A DNA stretch of 64,000 nucleotides, from contig JAILIM010000017.1 of the NCBI GenBank assembly GCA_024695285.1, forward strand, positions 1-64,000, in the 5' to 3' direction. Positions 31,126 through 40,365 of the stretch are shown one piece after another (positions within the stretch are counted from its first letter, which is position 1; every line of letters starts with the position of its first letter). The notes under the pieces were generated by a model, which was not told the origin of the DNA, did no database searches, and worked only from the letters and a program-made list of their open reading frames with translations. Made by a program: the position numbers and the translations under genes. The stretch comes from Bacteroidales bacterium (GTDB taxonomy: Bacteria; Bacteroidota; Bacteroidia; Bacteroidales; UBA932).

Positions 31126-33322
31126 TCTCCTGCTCCTTGGGAGCGTAGAAGCGCTTGCCGGCTTCGATCTGGCGGGGCTCGGCGAATGAGGAGACGCGCT
31201 TCAGGTAACCGATCACACGGGTCAGATAGTCAAGGTTTTCGCTGCCGCACTTGGGGCACTTGGTGAGGGTGTCCTTGCTGATGTAGCCGCAGTCGTTGCA
31301 GACGGTGTTGCGGCAGTTGAAGGTGAAGTAGTTGGTGCCGTAGTGGGCGGCCACCTTCAGCAGCTGGCGGTACTGGTCCTTGCTGAGATGCTCGGCAATG
31401 TTCATGTGGAGCGCGGAACCTCCGTCGAGGTACTTGACGAAATCCTCGCCGTGAAGCTTGAACTTGTCTATCATGGACACGTTCACGTCTTCGGGATTGT
31501 AGAAGTATGAGCTGTAGAGGTTGTGCTTGTCGGAGACGAAATAACCGTCCTTCTTGTCCCATTTGTAGTTCTTGGCGGCCAGGTTCTCGGCAGGCACGAA
31601 CTCGGTGTTGAACATGGCGTCGGAAGTGCGGTCCTTGCGGTTGGCGATGTTGATGGTCTCGAGAATCGTGTTCACGAATGCGCCGTACTCGGGGTTCGGG
31701 GACACTTCGAGTCCCAGGAACTCGGCGGCCTCGGTCAGGCCGTTGACGCCCACTGTGAGATACTGGCGCTTCATGTCGATGAAGCCTGCCTTGTAGACGT
31801 CGAGCATCTCGGCTTTCAGGAAGTCCTTGATGATCTCGTTGAACGCAATCTGGTATTTGTGGACGCGCTCGGTCATCTCGCGTATGTCCTTGGCGATGAA
31901 GTTGGTGTAGAGGTCGTCCTTGTCGTAGAAATTGCTGATGGGGTTGAGCGGCTTGCCGGCCTCGAGGTGGACGCCGCGGCGCTCTGCGAAATAGCGGCGC
32001 ACGGAGTCCTGGATGAGGCGGTTGAGGTTGATGGTCATAACCGACTTGGAACCGGTGCTGACGGAAGCCGTGCCCATGGAGTACTGATGAGTCGTGTGGT
32101 TGTGGGATTCGTCGGCCATGTCCTTCAGGGAGTTGCGCAGGCGGCAGCAGCTTGAGAGGGAGTCGGGGCTGTTGGAGAGGTAGCAGAAGAAGCTGTGCCC
32201 TTTGGACCACATCTCCGCGGTGAAGTCGGCGTAGTCCTTGTCGGCGAAGTCATCGGCTCCGTCGGTGAGGAGGGCCATCGTCTCTACCGGGAAGGTCAGG
32301 ATATAATTGTTGCGCTCTTCGTTGAACCAGTTCATGAAGTGCCTCTGGAGCCAGTCGAGGGTCTCCCACTTGGGGGCGGTGCCGTCGGGGAAACGGAAGT
32401 CTCCGAACACGCCCTCGAAATAGGGCTTGTCGAAGTAGCCGATGTTCCAGAACACCGTCTGGTAGCCACGGTTGCCGGCAGGCATGTTCATGGAGTGGAC
32501 GACCTGCTGGAAGTAGTTGTCTATCACCTTGGTGAGGGTGCGCTTCTTAACATTCAGTTCAACGACATCGTCGAGGTGGTCGAGGTAGTCGTCGCCGTAG
32601 TCCTTGCGGATGAAGTAGTCGAAGTACATCAGGAATTCAGGGGTCGCGACGGCGCCCATGAACTGGGAGGACACGGAATAGACGAGGTTGATGAATTCGC
32701 CGCAGAAACTCTTGAGGTCGGTGGGTGCCACGGACACGCCGCCGAGCTCCTTGAGGCCGCTGACGAGGAAGGGATACATGGTGATGGCAACGCAGTAGGG
32801 GAAGCCGGGAGTGCCGCTCTCATCGTGTTTGTAGAGGACGTGGGAATTCAGGTCCTTGAGATACTGGTCGGCAAGATGACGTCCGTAGAGCATCTTGATC
32901 TTGTCGCACATGATGTAGCGGTTCTGCTTGATGTTGTTTTCTTTGTAGAGTTCGTTGCCGAGGGTGACGATGTTCTTGCGGGTCACGTTGGCATTGGCGT
33001 CGAACTTTGAACCGGTTGCGGCGTTGGTGGCGGCGATGTAGTCCTTGATGAAGTCGCGCTTCTTGCGGAGGTCGAGGTCCGCGTCGAATTTCTCTATGTA
33101 GGAGAGGGCGACTTTCTTATTGATCGACATCAACGAATCGACTACCTGACGGCGGATTTCCGAACTGTAGATTCCGTCGTAGATGTAGAGGTTGTTGATG
33201 ATTGATACGACTATGGAGTCGTCGCAATATTGACCGGCTGTCTTATATGCCTCGTGGATGCCACGGGCCAGCTTCGCTTTATCGTACTCTTCAATCGAGC
33301 CGTTTGTTTTTCTTACATCCAT
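31118..33322 (-). CDS. nrdD: Anaerobic ribonucleoside-triphosphate reductase
   Basis: 734 residues. An N-terminal ATP-cone (KTNGSIEEYDKAKLARGIHEAY) gives allosteric control. The glycyl-radical barrel follows, with radical-site cysteines such as the SSCCRLRNSL segment. The C-terminal zinc site is CRNTVCNDCG plus KCPKCGSE, and the glycyl-radical loop is RVIGYLKRVS. It reduces NTPs to dNTPs without oxygen, with formate as usual reductant. A TAAATTTG -7 box lies 37 bases upstream. The region behind the start also holds the inverted repeat at 33472-33604. Confidence 0.96.
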   Translation of the reverse strand: MDVRKTNGSIEEYDKAKLARGIHEAYKTAGQYCDDSIVVSIINNLYIYDGIYSSEIRRQVVDSLMSINKKVALSYIEKFDADLDLRKKRDFIKDYIAATNAATGSKFDANANVTRKNIVTLGNELYKENNIKQNRYIMCDKIKMLYGRHLADQYLKDLNSHVLYKHDESGTPGFPYCVAITMYPFLVSGLKELGGVSVAPTDLKSFCGEFINLVYSVSSQFMGAVATPEFLMYFDYFIRKDYGDDYLDHLDDVVELNVKKRTLTKVIDNYFQQVVHSMNMPAGNRGYQTVFWNIGYFDKPYFEGVFGDFRFPDGTAPKWETLDWLQRHFMNWFNEERNNYILTFPVETMALLTDGADDFADKDYADFTAEMWSKGHSFFCYLSNSPDSLSSCCRLRNSLKDMADESHNHTTHQYSMGTASVSTGSKSVMTINLNRLIQDSVRRYFAERRGVHLEAGKPLNPISNFYDKDDLYTNFIAKDIREMTERVHKYQIAFNEIIKDFLKAEMLDVYKAGFIDMKRQYLTVGVNGLTEAAEFLGLEVSPNPEYGAFVNTILETINIANRKDRTSDAMFNTEFVPAENLAAKNYKWDKKDGYFVSDKHNLYSSYFYNPEDVNVSMIDKFKLHGEDFVKYLDGGSALHMNIAEHLSKDQYRQLLKVAAHYGTNYFTFNCRNTVCNDCGYISKDTLTKCPKCGSENLDYLTRVIGYLKRVSSFAEPRQIEAGKRFYAPKEQENA

Positions 33323-33359
33323 ATGGAAATTTGGTTTATTACTTAAGGTTAGCGGAGGA

Positions 33360-33367
33360 CAAATTTA
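33360..33367 (-). promoter_or_regulatory. nrdD: -7 element of nrdD
   Basis: TAAATTTG on the minus strand. The nearest TTTG (33394-33391) is 23 bases upstream, slightly too far, so the -33 element is poor; an activator could be involved. Confidence 0.4.
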
Positions 33368-33471
33368 GCCCATAGAATGCTATGAAAAAACAAAGGTCTG
33401 CAGAAGTTTTCAACAGACTTATAAACAACAGCCCCCAGCATCGCCGGAGGCCGTTTTTCGGAGTTTCGGCT

Positions 33472-33604
33472 GCTTCGGAAGAGGGTGTTACTGCTGGGGG
33501 ACGTGGCCGCCCGTGGCCTATGAACGGGAGGGGCCCACAAGCGTAGCGCAGTGGGAGGGATGAGCGAAGAGAAGTCCCCCAGCAGTAATACCCTCTTCCG
33601 AAGC
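33472..33604. repeat. Large structured inverted repeat between nrdD and the FAD-oxidoreductase gene
   Basis: Arms 33472-33501 and 33575-33604 are complementary over 30 bases with one G:U-type mismatch. The 73-base loop contains a further hairpin (cccac/gtggg, around 33535-33555) and GC-rich gccgcccgtggcc. The 289-base gap has no credible gene. It could be a small non-autonomous mobile element, a structured RNA in the nrdD leader region, or a bidirectional terminator; no flanking target duplication is obvious. Confidence 0.65.
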
Positions 33605-33611
33605 TAATTCT

Positions 33612-35465
33612 TTATAGAGCGTCGAAGGCGAAGACATGGCCTTTTCCGCCGCCCCAGGATTCGGTGACGACGAGGCGGAGCCCGTCGGCCTTGACTTCAG
33701 GGAAGCTGACCTTGTTCAGCCGCACGTAATTCAGCGGACACTCATACACGCTCACCCACTTGCATCCCACGTGCGCCTCGATTCGGTACGCCTTCGGCAT
33801 CATCCAGGGCATCTCAACCCTTTCAGTCGTCGCCTCAAGCTTCCTCATGCGCTTCGAGCGAACCTTGAACATGGAATCGAAGACAATGCGGGCGCCGCTG
33901 ATTGCCACCGGCTTCTTCCACTTATATTCAATGGTAGTATCGCCCGGTTCCACCCAAACGCCGTTGTCGGCGCCGTCCCACTGGCGGTCTATGCCGTTCC
34001 GCAGCACCTCGCAGGCCTCGGAAGTACGGGCGCTCATAGTCAGCTCCGAAGGCTTGCGCCAGCGGTATGGAAGCATGCAGTCGTCGTCTTCAAGCATCTC
34101 CTGCACCAGGCCGATATACTTTGCACGGACTTCGGCAGGGGTGACGCCCTTCTGCAGCGCGACGGCAGCGCCGGTGCCGCAGGCCTGGCCGAGCAGGGCG
34201 GTCGTGGCCATAACGCGGGTGGCGGAGAGCCCCATGTGCGTGCAGGAAATGTCGCGTCCGGCGAACATCAGGTTGGGCACGTTGACGGAATACAGGCAGT
34301 CGAACGGGATACCGAAATAATCCGGGCTCTTGTATTCGACGCTGATGCGTCCCTTCTTGTGGAAAGCCTCGGGATCGTGGTCGTCAAGGGTCCATCCGCC
34401 GTAGGCCACGACATCTTCGAAGTGGCCGCCGGACAGCACGTCGTTCTGGGTGAGGATATGAGGTCCGATGAAACGGGTGGACTCACGCTTGCCGGGCAGG
34501 GAGCCGATCCAATCCAGCTCGTAGCCCTTGCAGCGGCCGTCGGGATTGTTCTTCATATATTCCCATATACCGTATGCTATGCGCTTGAGTTCGTACTGTA
34601 TGTCAGGAGCGTCGAAAATAGTATCATAAAGGCCTCCGAATTCAATCCACCAGAAGTTGTTGTCCTTGGGGCTGTAGATGCGCTTGTAATTGAATTTGAC
34701 GCCTGGAATCGTGGATTTGGGAGTATCATAGTCGAAGTCGGCGTCGGTGAAATGGTAGGCCCAGTCGGGGGCTATGAAGGGGTGATCCTCATCCGTCTTG
34801 CGGAGCTGCAGGAGGATGGAGTTGCCCATCGTGTGGCTGTCGCCGCCTTCCTGGAGCGCAGTCTCGTTGAACTCAGAAGGGAATTCGCGTCCGCGGCGGA
34901 ACTTGGCCCCGCTCAAACGTAGGATGCCGTCGCCGGTGCAGTCGGCGAAGAGCTTGCCCTTGACCAGGTAACGGGTGTAGGCGTTGATGTTCCATGCCTT
35001 GACGGCCGCTATCCTTTCACCGTCCATCACGACGTCCTCGACGGAGGTGTTGAGCAGCAGTTTTATGTTGGGCTCACTGACTACAGTTGAATAAATTACA
35101 TCGTCCCACATAGTGTAGCGCTGCAGGGGATTGAAATAGAAATTCCGGCACTGCATTTCCTCAAGTATACCCGCTTCCTGGTACTGGTCCTTGAGTACTC
35201 CGACGATGCCCATGCGCATCTCGCTGGAGGCGTTGCCTCCGAGCATCGGCCGATCCTGGATCAGGACGACTTTCGTGCCGTGGCGTGCAGCGGATACGGC
35301 GGCGCAGACACCTGCAAGACCTCCTCCGGCAACCACCAGTTCGGTCTCGAGTTCCACGTCCTTGATTACCTGGGAATTCTTTTCTGTGAGCATCTCCTGG
35401 GCTAGTGCCTGGAGGCCGAAGGCCAGCAGCAGTGCGACACTTGCGATTCTATAGATAAACTTCAT
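33612..35465 (-). CDS. Secreted FAD-dependent oxidoreductase
   Basis: 617 residues from the ATG at 35465, which gives the signal peptide MKFIYRIASVALLLAFGLQALA. The dinucleotide-binding motif is VAGGGLAGVCAAVSAARHG and LFADCTGDG is the second FAD contact. GNASSEMRMG and FAGRDISCTHMGLSATRVM fit the FAD-dependent family PF12831 found in Bacteroidota. The C-terminal 110 residues look like a beta-sandwich. The role is probably oxidation of a sugar or other carbon source outside the cytoplasm; substrate unknown. A longer upstream frame is antisense to the HerA-like gene and is rejected. Confidence 0.88.
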   Translation of the reverse strand: MKFIYRIASVALLLAFGLQALAQEMLTEKNSQVIKDVELETELVVAGGGLAGVCAAVSAARHGTKVVLIQDRPMLGGNASSEMRMGIVGVLKDQYQEAGILEEMQCRNFYFNPLQRYTMWDDVIYSTVVSEPNIKLLLNTSVEDVVMDGERIAAVKAWNINAYTRYLVKGKLFADCTGDGILRLSGAKFRRGREFPSEFNETALQEGGDSHTMGNSILLQLRKTDEDHPFIAPDWAYHFTDADFDYDTPKSTIPGVKFNYKRIYSPKDNNFWWIEFGGLYDTIFDAPDIQYELKRIAYGIWEYMKNNPDGRCKGYELDWIGSLPGKRESTRFIGPHILTQNDVLSGGHFEDVVAYGGWTLDDHDPEAFHKKGRISVEYKSPDYFGIPFDCLYSVNVPNLMFAGRDISCTHMGLSATRVMATTALLGQACGTGAAVALQKGVTPAEVRAKYIGLVQEMLEDDDCMLPYRWRKPSELTMSARTSEACEVLRNGIDRQWDGADNGVWVEPGDTTIEYKWKKPVAISGARIVFDSMFKVRSKRMRKLEATTERVEMPWMMPKAYRIEAHVGCKWVSVYECPLNYVRLNKVSFPEVKADGLRLVVTESWGGGKGHVFAFDAL

Positions 35466-35486
35466 AATGTGGGCAATGTTTTTTCG

Positions 35487-35494
35487 CAAATATA
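35487..35494 (-). promoter_or_regulatory. -7 element of the FAD-oxidoreductase gene
   Basis: TATATTTG on the minus strand, 21 bases before the ATG at 35465. A TTTG lies 22 bases upstream (35520-35517). Confidence 0.5.
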
Positions 35495-35497
35495 AAT

Positions 35498-35505
35498 TAT
35501 ATTTG
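35498..35505 (+). promoter_or_regulatory. -7 element of the HerA-like gene
   Basis: TATATTTG, 17 bases before the ATG at 35523. It sits back-to-back with the divergent -7 box at 35487-35494. No clear -33 element. Confidence 0.5.
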
Positions 35506-35522
35506 TCAAAAAATCGCAAATT

Positions 35523-37172
35523 ATGTTCACTTCCACCAACGGACTCTACGTAGCACACGGCCCCGAAGGCCCCATTAGTATAACCGGAAAAATGGCCAAC
35601 AGGCACGGCCTCATCGCAGGTGCCACCGGTACGGGTAAAACCGTCACCCTCCAGGTGCTTGCCGAAACATTCAGCCAGGCAGGCGTGCCCTGCTTCATGG
35701 CCGATATGAAAGGAGACCTCAGCGGCATCAGCCAGACTGGCAAGATGTCTGGCTTCATAGAGAAGCGCTGCGCTGAATTCGGGATAGAGAATCCCCAGTT
35801 CGCCCCGTGCCCCGTCCGCTTTTTCGACGTTTTCGGTGAGCAGGGACATCCCATGCGCACCACCATATCCAATATGGGCCCCCAGCTGATGAGCCGCCTG
35901 CTCGGACTCAATGACGTGCAGTCCGGCGTGCTCGACATCATTTTCCGTGTCGCCGATGAAAGGGGCCTGCTGCTCATAGACATCAAGGACCTGCGCTCTA
36001 TGCTGGCCTACGTCGACGAGCATGCCGCCGAGCTCCGTGCTGAATACGGAAATGTGACTTCTGTCACCATCGGCGCCATACAGCGCGCACTCCTCAGCAT
36101 TGAGAACGAGGGCGCAGAACTGTTCTTCGCCGAGCCGGCGTTCGACATCCAGGACCTTTTTGCAACCGAAAACGGCAGGGGAGTCATGAGCGTGCTCGCC
36201 GCAGACCGCCTGATGCAGAATCCCAAACTGTATTCAACCTTCCTGCTCTGGCTGCTTTCCGATATATATGCGACCCTTCCGGAAGTCGGCGACTGCGACC
36301 TGCCGAAACTGGTGTTCTTCTTCGACGAGGCCCACACCCTCTTCACCGACACCGCCCCCGCCCTCGTGCGCAAGATTGAACAGGTCGTCCGCCTGATCCG
36401 AAGCAAGGGCGTGGGAATCTACTTCGTGACCCAGAACCCCACCGATATCCCTGAAAGCATACTAGGCCAGCTCGGAAACCGCATCCAGCACGCCCTGCGC
36501 GCATATACTCCCAAGGACCAGAAGGCGGTGCGCAGCGCAGCCGAGACGTTCCGTCCCAATCCCAACTTCAAGACGGCGGACGCCATAACCACGCTGGAGA
36601 CCGGCGAGGCCCTGGTGAGCTTCCTTGACGCCAAAGGCGCTCCCGGCATAGTGGAACGCGCCCGCATCCTCTTCCCGCTCAGCCAGATCGGCGCCATCAC
36701 CGAAGGCCAGAGACTAGACATACGCAACGCCTCCCCCCTGAAGGGTAAGTACGACACCGTCATCGACCGTGAATCCGCATTCGAGATCCTGCTTGCCGAC
36801 CGCAAGAAGGCCGAGGAGGAACAGGCCCGCCAGCAGGCTGCCATTGAGGAACAGAAGGCCCGTGCTGCGGCCGAGCAGCAGAGGGCGAAGGAGGAAGCAG
36901 CAGCGGCCAGGACCGCCAAGACGACCAAAACCGAAAAGAAATCCACCAAGAAGGGGATAGGAGCCGTAGTCCTGTCAGCGGCAGCTGCAGCGGCCGTGAC
37001 CAGCCTGACCCGCAGCGCAGGCAATTCAGTGGCCGAAGCTGTGACCGGCAAGAAGAAAGACACAAAGAAAAAGTCCAACAAGAAGAGCGCGACTGAAAAA
37101 GCCGTATCCAGTGCAACTTCCAGTGCGCTGCGCTCCTTGACGAGAAGCATTCTCGGCAACCTGCTCAAATGA
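35523..37172 (+). CDS. HerA-like ATPase (DUF853/YjgR family)
   Basis: 549 residues. P-loop GATGTGKT at 33-40, then ADMKGDLSGISQTG, typical of DUF853. Walker B is LVFFFDEAHTLF, and FVTQNPTDIP is the sensor/Q motif of HerA/FtsK-type motors. The last 130 residues are Lys- and Ala-rich, with a coiled-coil followed by basic tracts that may bind nucleic acid. The cellular role of this family is not established. The stop overlaps the start of the outer-membrane barrel gene by 4 bases, so they are coupled though functionally unlike. Confidence 0.9.
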   Translation: MFTSTNGLYVAHGPEGPISITGKMANRHGLIAGATGTGKTVTLQVLAETFSQAGVPCFMADMKGDLSGISQTGKMSGFIEKRCAEFGIENPQFAPCPVRFFDVFGEQGHPMRTTISNMGPQLMSRLLGLNDVQSGVLDIIFRVADERGLLLIDIKDLRSMLAYVDEHAAELRAEYGNVTSVTIGAIQRALLSIENEGAELFFAEPAFDIQDLFATENGRGVMSVLAADRLMQNPKLYSTFLLWLLSDIYATLPEVGDCDLPKLVFFFDEAHTLFTDTAPALVRKIEQVVRLIRSKGVGIYFVTQNPTDIPESILGQLGNRIQHALRAYTPKDQKAVRSAAETFRPNPNFKTADAITTLETGEALVSFLDAKGAPGIVERARILFPLSQIGAITEGQRLDIRNASPLKGKYDTVIDRESAFEILLADRKKAEEEQARQQAAIEEQKARAAAEQQRAKEEAAAARTAKTTKTEKKSTKKGIGAVVLSAAAAAAVTSLTRSAGNSVAEAVTGKKKDTKKKSNKKSATEKAVSSATSSALRSLTRSILGNLLK

Positions 37173-38485
37173 TGCTTGAGCGGTTCTTTCTCACGGTTCT
37201 CATGTTGACGGGGGCTCTTGCCGCTTTTGCGCAGGAGCCTCTGCCGCTGACTGACGAGGACTACGAGAAAGTATCAGCCGCAAAAGCCACTAAACAGGGC
37301 TTCTCTTTCGTGCCCCTGCCCATCATGGGCTACAACTCCGACCTGGGTTTCCAGTTCGGGGCCTGCGCGGATATCCACCAATATGGCCGCGAGCCGTCGC
37401 TGTTCCCGGATTTTCTCTACCACATCCACTTCGAAGGTTCATATTACACTAAAGGACAGGTCCTGCTCCACGGTCAGTACGACAGTTCCCACCTCATCCC
37501 GGGTGTGGACTTCGTCGCGTCGCTGACCTGGCAGAAGGATCCGTTGTTCCAGTTCTACGGATTCGACGGCTTCGTTTCACCCTATGATCCGGAAATCGAT
37601 CGTCGTGGCGGGAATGCATATTACTGCTTCAACCGCAATATGATACGATTCCTGACCTCAATGCAGGGTTCATTTGGCGGTAACTGGGGATGGATGGCAG
37701 GGCTCAACTACCGTTATGTCGAATCGGGAATACTGGATTTCCAGGGCTATGATTCCTCAAATACGCTGTTCGGCAGGTACCTCGACGCCGGAGTCATAGA
37801 CGCCTCCGAACTTACGGGTCATACAGCCGACCTGATTGCCGGTATCAAATACGACACGCGGGATTTTGATCCATATCCGACAAAGGGCATATGGGCTGAA
37901 GCCTACCTGAACGGCTCGCCCGATTTCGCGGCGTCCGGGCATTCCTTCCTTAAGGCATCCCTGCGTTGGCGTCATTACATTACCCCCGGGCCGGACTGGC
38001 TTACACTTGCGTATCATCTTGGCTATCAGACCACACTGCTTGGCAACACACCCTTCTATATGGCCCATAACATCAGCACCATAAGGATACGCCAGACATG
38101 CACCGAGGGCCTTGGCGGGGTGAATACGGTCAGGGGCGTGATGATGAACAGGATCATTGGCGACGCCTATGCCTGGGGCAATTTCGAAGTGCGCATGCGC
38201 CTGTTTACTTTCCATGTGCTCGGGATGGAACTGGGGATTGCAGCCAATCCTTTTTTTGACGTCGGCATGATAACGAAACCCTACCGTCTTGAGGAAATGG
38301 CGTCGCTCTCTTCGATGGACGTTTCGTCGCTTCGCAAACTGGCACTCAAACCGCACGCCAGCGCTGGAGCCGGACTGAAGTTCTCCATAGACAAAAACTA
38401 TATTCTTTCCTTGGAGTGGGGCGTCCCTTTCGATAGCCAGGACGGCCGCTCAAGTCTTTATTTTACATCTGATTTCGTGTTCTGA
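37169..38485 (+). CDS. Outer-membrane beta-barrel protein (Omp85/BamA-like barrel)
   Basis: 438 residues with a signal peptide ending near AFAQ (residue 22). The rest has alternating strands with aromatic belts. GYNSDLGFQFGACADI, DTRDFDPYPTKGIWAEAYL and the late VRGVMMNRIIGD are like Omp85-family surface-antigen barrels (Bac_surface_Ag). The DPYPTKG segment corresponds to the conserved R-x-x-x-x-x-P-x-x-G. No POTRA domains precede the barrel, so it may be a stand-alone surface protein or a patatin-type relic. The start overlaps the HerA-like stop by 4 bases; the M23 gene follows after 4. Confidence 0.85.
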   Translation: MMLERFFLTVLMLTGALAAFAQEPLPLTDEDYEKVSAAKATKQGFSFVPLPIMGYNSDLGFQFGACADIHQYGREPSLFPDFLYHIHFEGSYYTKGQVLLHGQYDSSHLIPGVDFVASLTWQKDPLFQFYGFDGFVSPYDPEIDRRGGNAYYCFNRNMIRFLTSMQGSFGGNWGWMAGLNYRYVESGILDFQGYDSSNTLFGRYLDAGVIDASELTGHTADLIAGIKYDTRDFDPYPTKGIWAEAYLNGSPDFAASGHSFLKASLRWRHYITPGPDWLTLAYHLGYQTTLLGNTPFYMAHNISTIRIRQTCTEGLGGVNTVRGVMMNRIIGDAYAWGNFEVRMRLFTFHVLGMELGIAANPFFDVGMITKPYRLEEMASLSSMDVSSLRKLALKPHASAGAGLKFSIDKNYILSLEWGVPFDSQDGRSSLYFTSDFVF

Positions 38486-38489
38486 TCTA

Positions 38490-39695
38490 ATGAAAAGATT
38501 TACTATAATACTGCTTATCGTCGCCTGCCTTCTGCCGTCCTGCCGGAGGCGCGGCGGAACTACCGGTGAGCCGGTCACCCAGAAAGATACGGTGTATCCT
38601 CTTGGATTCCGAACTGAAGACTTTTCAGTCGATTCTTCCAAGGTCCGGGAAGGGGAGACATTCACCGGCATGATGAATCGCCTGGGCCTTGGTACACGCG
38701 ACTGCTACACCCTGACAACACGCCTGGACAGCGTGTTCGACGTACGCCGCATGCGTGCCGGCCAGCCAGTCGAAGCTTATTACAGCAAGGATACGACCCG
38801 CACCCTGAATTACGTTGTATACCACAACGACCGTATCCGCTCTACCGTTTTCAACTGCGTGGATTCGCTGTATGCCCATATCTACGACAAGCCGGTGCAG
38901 TCCGAGCGCAAGGTGGCGGACGTGACCATCACCAGCTCAATGTGGAATGACATGATCGCCGCCGGCATTTCTCCGCTGCTCATAGTGGACCTTGCCGACA
39001 TATATGCCTGGACGGTCAATTTCTTCGGGCTCCAGGACGGTGACCGTTTCCGGGCCATCTACGACCAGACGGTGTGTGACGGCGAAGTCGTGCGCATAGA
39101 CAGCGTGGAATTCGCCATCTACGACAGCGGCAACTTCAGGGCGGCGGCGATACGCTTCGACCAGGGCGACGGCGGCAACAAATACTGGAACGAGAAAGGG
39201 GAGAGCCTGCGCAAGGCCTTCCTCAAGGCTCCGCTGAAGTACAACCGGATCAGCAGCCGTTTCACGTACGCCCGCAAGCACCCTATCACCGGAAAGGTGC
39301 GTCCCCACACAGCCGTTGACTATGCCGCTCCCACCGGAACGCCCGTCCACTCGATCGGCGACGGCACGGTGACTGCCTGCGGCTGGGACGGCTCGGGCGG
39401 CGGAAACCGCATACGGATTCGTCACATGAACGGCTACGAGACCTGCTATATGCACCTTTCCCGTTTCGCTTCCGGCATCAAGTCTGGTGCGCGGGTGGCG
39501 CAGGGACAGACCATAGGATACGTCGGTTCCACCGGCCATTCCACCGGCCCGCACCTGGATTTCCGGGTCTGGAAAGACGGCACGCCCATAGATCCCCTCA
39601 AGATGATATCTCCGCCTTCCGAGCCTATCAAGCAAGCGCACATCGATTCGCTTGGCAAAGTCTATTCCGCTTATCTTAAGGAACTTGGCGAATGA
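38490..39695 (+). CDS. M23-family peptidoglycan endopeptidase, lipoprotein
   Basis: 401 residues. The lipobox ends at Cys18 (VACLLPSC). An N-terminal region of about 230 residues has an OapA/LysM-like start (GETFTGMMNRLGL) and helical segments. The C-terminal LytM domain has zinc ligands HTAVDYA and HLDFRVW, with the catalytic-type HLS in CYMHLSRFA. All ligands are intact, so the enzyme should be active in cutting cross-bridges. The stop overlaps the trmO start by 4 bases. Confidence 0.92.
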   Translation: MKRFTIILLIVACLLPSCRRRGGTTGEPVTQKDTVYPLGFRTEDFSVDSSKVREGETFTGMMNRLGLGTRDCYTLTTRLDSVFDVRRMRAGQPVEAYYSKDTTRTLNYVVYHNDRIRSTVFNCVDSLYAHIYDKPVQSERKVADVTITSSMWNDMIAAGISPLLIVDLADIYAWTVNFFGLQDGDRFRAIYDQTVCDGEVVRIDSVEFAIYDSGNFRAAAIRFDQGDGGNKYWNEKGESLRKAFLKAPLKYNRISSRFTYARKHPITGKVRPHTAVDYAAPTGTPVHSIGDGTVTACGWDGSGGGNRIRIRHMNGYETCYMHLSRFASGIKSGARVAQGQTIGYVGSTGHSTGPHLDFRVWKDGTPIDPLKMISPPSEPIKQAHIDSLGKVYSAYLKELGE

Positions 39696-40354
39696 ATATT
39701 GAGCCGGTCGCATATTTCCGCTCCCCGTTGAAGGAGAAGTTCGGGATTCCGCGCCAGTCCGGGCTTGCTCCGGACCTGCACGGCGAGGTGTGCTTTGTGG
39801 CGCCCTACGACGCTCCCGAGGCCGTCAGGGGACTGGAAGGGTTCGACTATTGCTGGCTGGTCTGGGGGTTTTCCCTGAATCCGGCGGCGCCGGCGTCCAT
39901 GACTGTGCGTCCGCCGCGGCTGGGCGGAAATGAAAGGGTAGGAGTGTTCGCTTCCCGTTCTCCGTTCCGGCCGAATCCCCTGGGGCTTTCGTGCGTGCGG
40001 ATCGAGTCCGTTCGGCCGGGGGTGATTGAAGTCTCCGGTGCCGATCTTGCCGACAATACGCCCATTTACGATGTCAAGCCATATGTTGAGTATGCGGATT
40101 CTCGACCGGGAGTACGAAGTGGATTTGTGGATACGGCTTCGTGGACGCCGCTTGAAGTAGAAATACCAGATATTATTGCCTTGAAATTGGGCTCATTGGA
40201 CGCTGCCGCCCTGTCAGAAGTACTGGCTCAGGACCCGAGACCCCGTTATCAGGAGGATCCGGAAAGGCTGTACGGTCTGGTCTTCGGAGAGTATAACGTA
40301 AAATTCTCAGTGCAAAACGGCAAAGTATTTGTGCACTCTCTGGAAAAGTATTAA
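39692..40354 (+). CDS. trmO: tRNA (N6-threonylcarbamoyladenosine(37)-N6)-methyltransferase TrmO
   Basis: 220 residues. VAYFRSPLKEKFGIPRQSGLA is the family opening, and FASRSPFRPNPLGLSCVRI gives the SAM and product contacts; DLADNTPIYDVKPYVEYAD is the third conserved block. TrmO methylates t6A37 of ACY-decoding tRNAs. The C-terminal 50 residues (EVLAQDPRPRYQEDP) match TsaA/TrmO tails. A promoter for the next gene lies inside its 3' end (40328-40359). Confidence 0.93.
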   Translation: MNIEPVAYFRSPLKEKFGIPRQSGLAPDLHGEVCFVAPYDAPEAVRGLEGFDYCWLVWGFSLNPAAPASMTVRPPRLGGNERVGVFASRSPFRPNPLGLSCVRIESVRPGVIEVSGADLADNTPIYDVKPYVEYADSRPGVRSGFVDTASWTPLEVEIPDIIALKLGSLDAAALSEVLAQDPRPRYQEDPERLYGLVFGEYNVKFSVQNGKVFVHSLEKY

Positions 40355-40359
40355 TTTTG
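40328..40359 (+). promoter_or_regulatory. Promoter of the SEC-C gene, overlapping the trmO 3' end
   Basis: TTTG (40328-40331), exactly 20 bases, TAATTTTG (40352-40359), six bases before the ATG at 40366. It predicts a leaderless transcript and rules out the TTG at 40357 as start. Confidence 0.7.
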
Positions 40360-40365
40360 CAGTCT

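Noticed and set aside
35466..36023. Upstream extension of the FAD-oxidoreductase frame to a start at 36023
   Set aside because: The extension is antisense to the HerA-like gene, and the signal peptide at 35465 with its own -7 box marks the real start.
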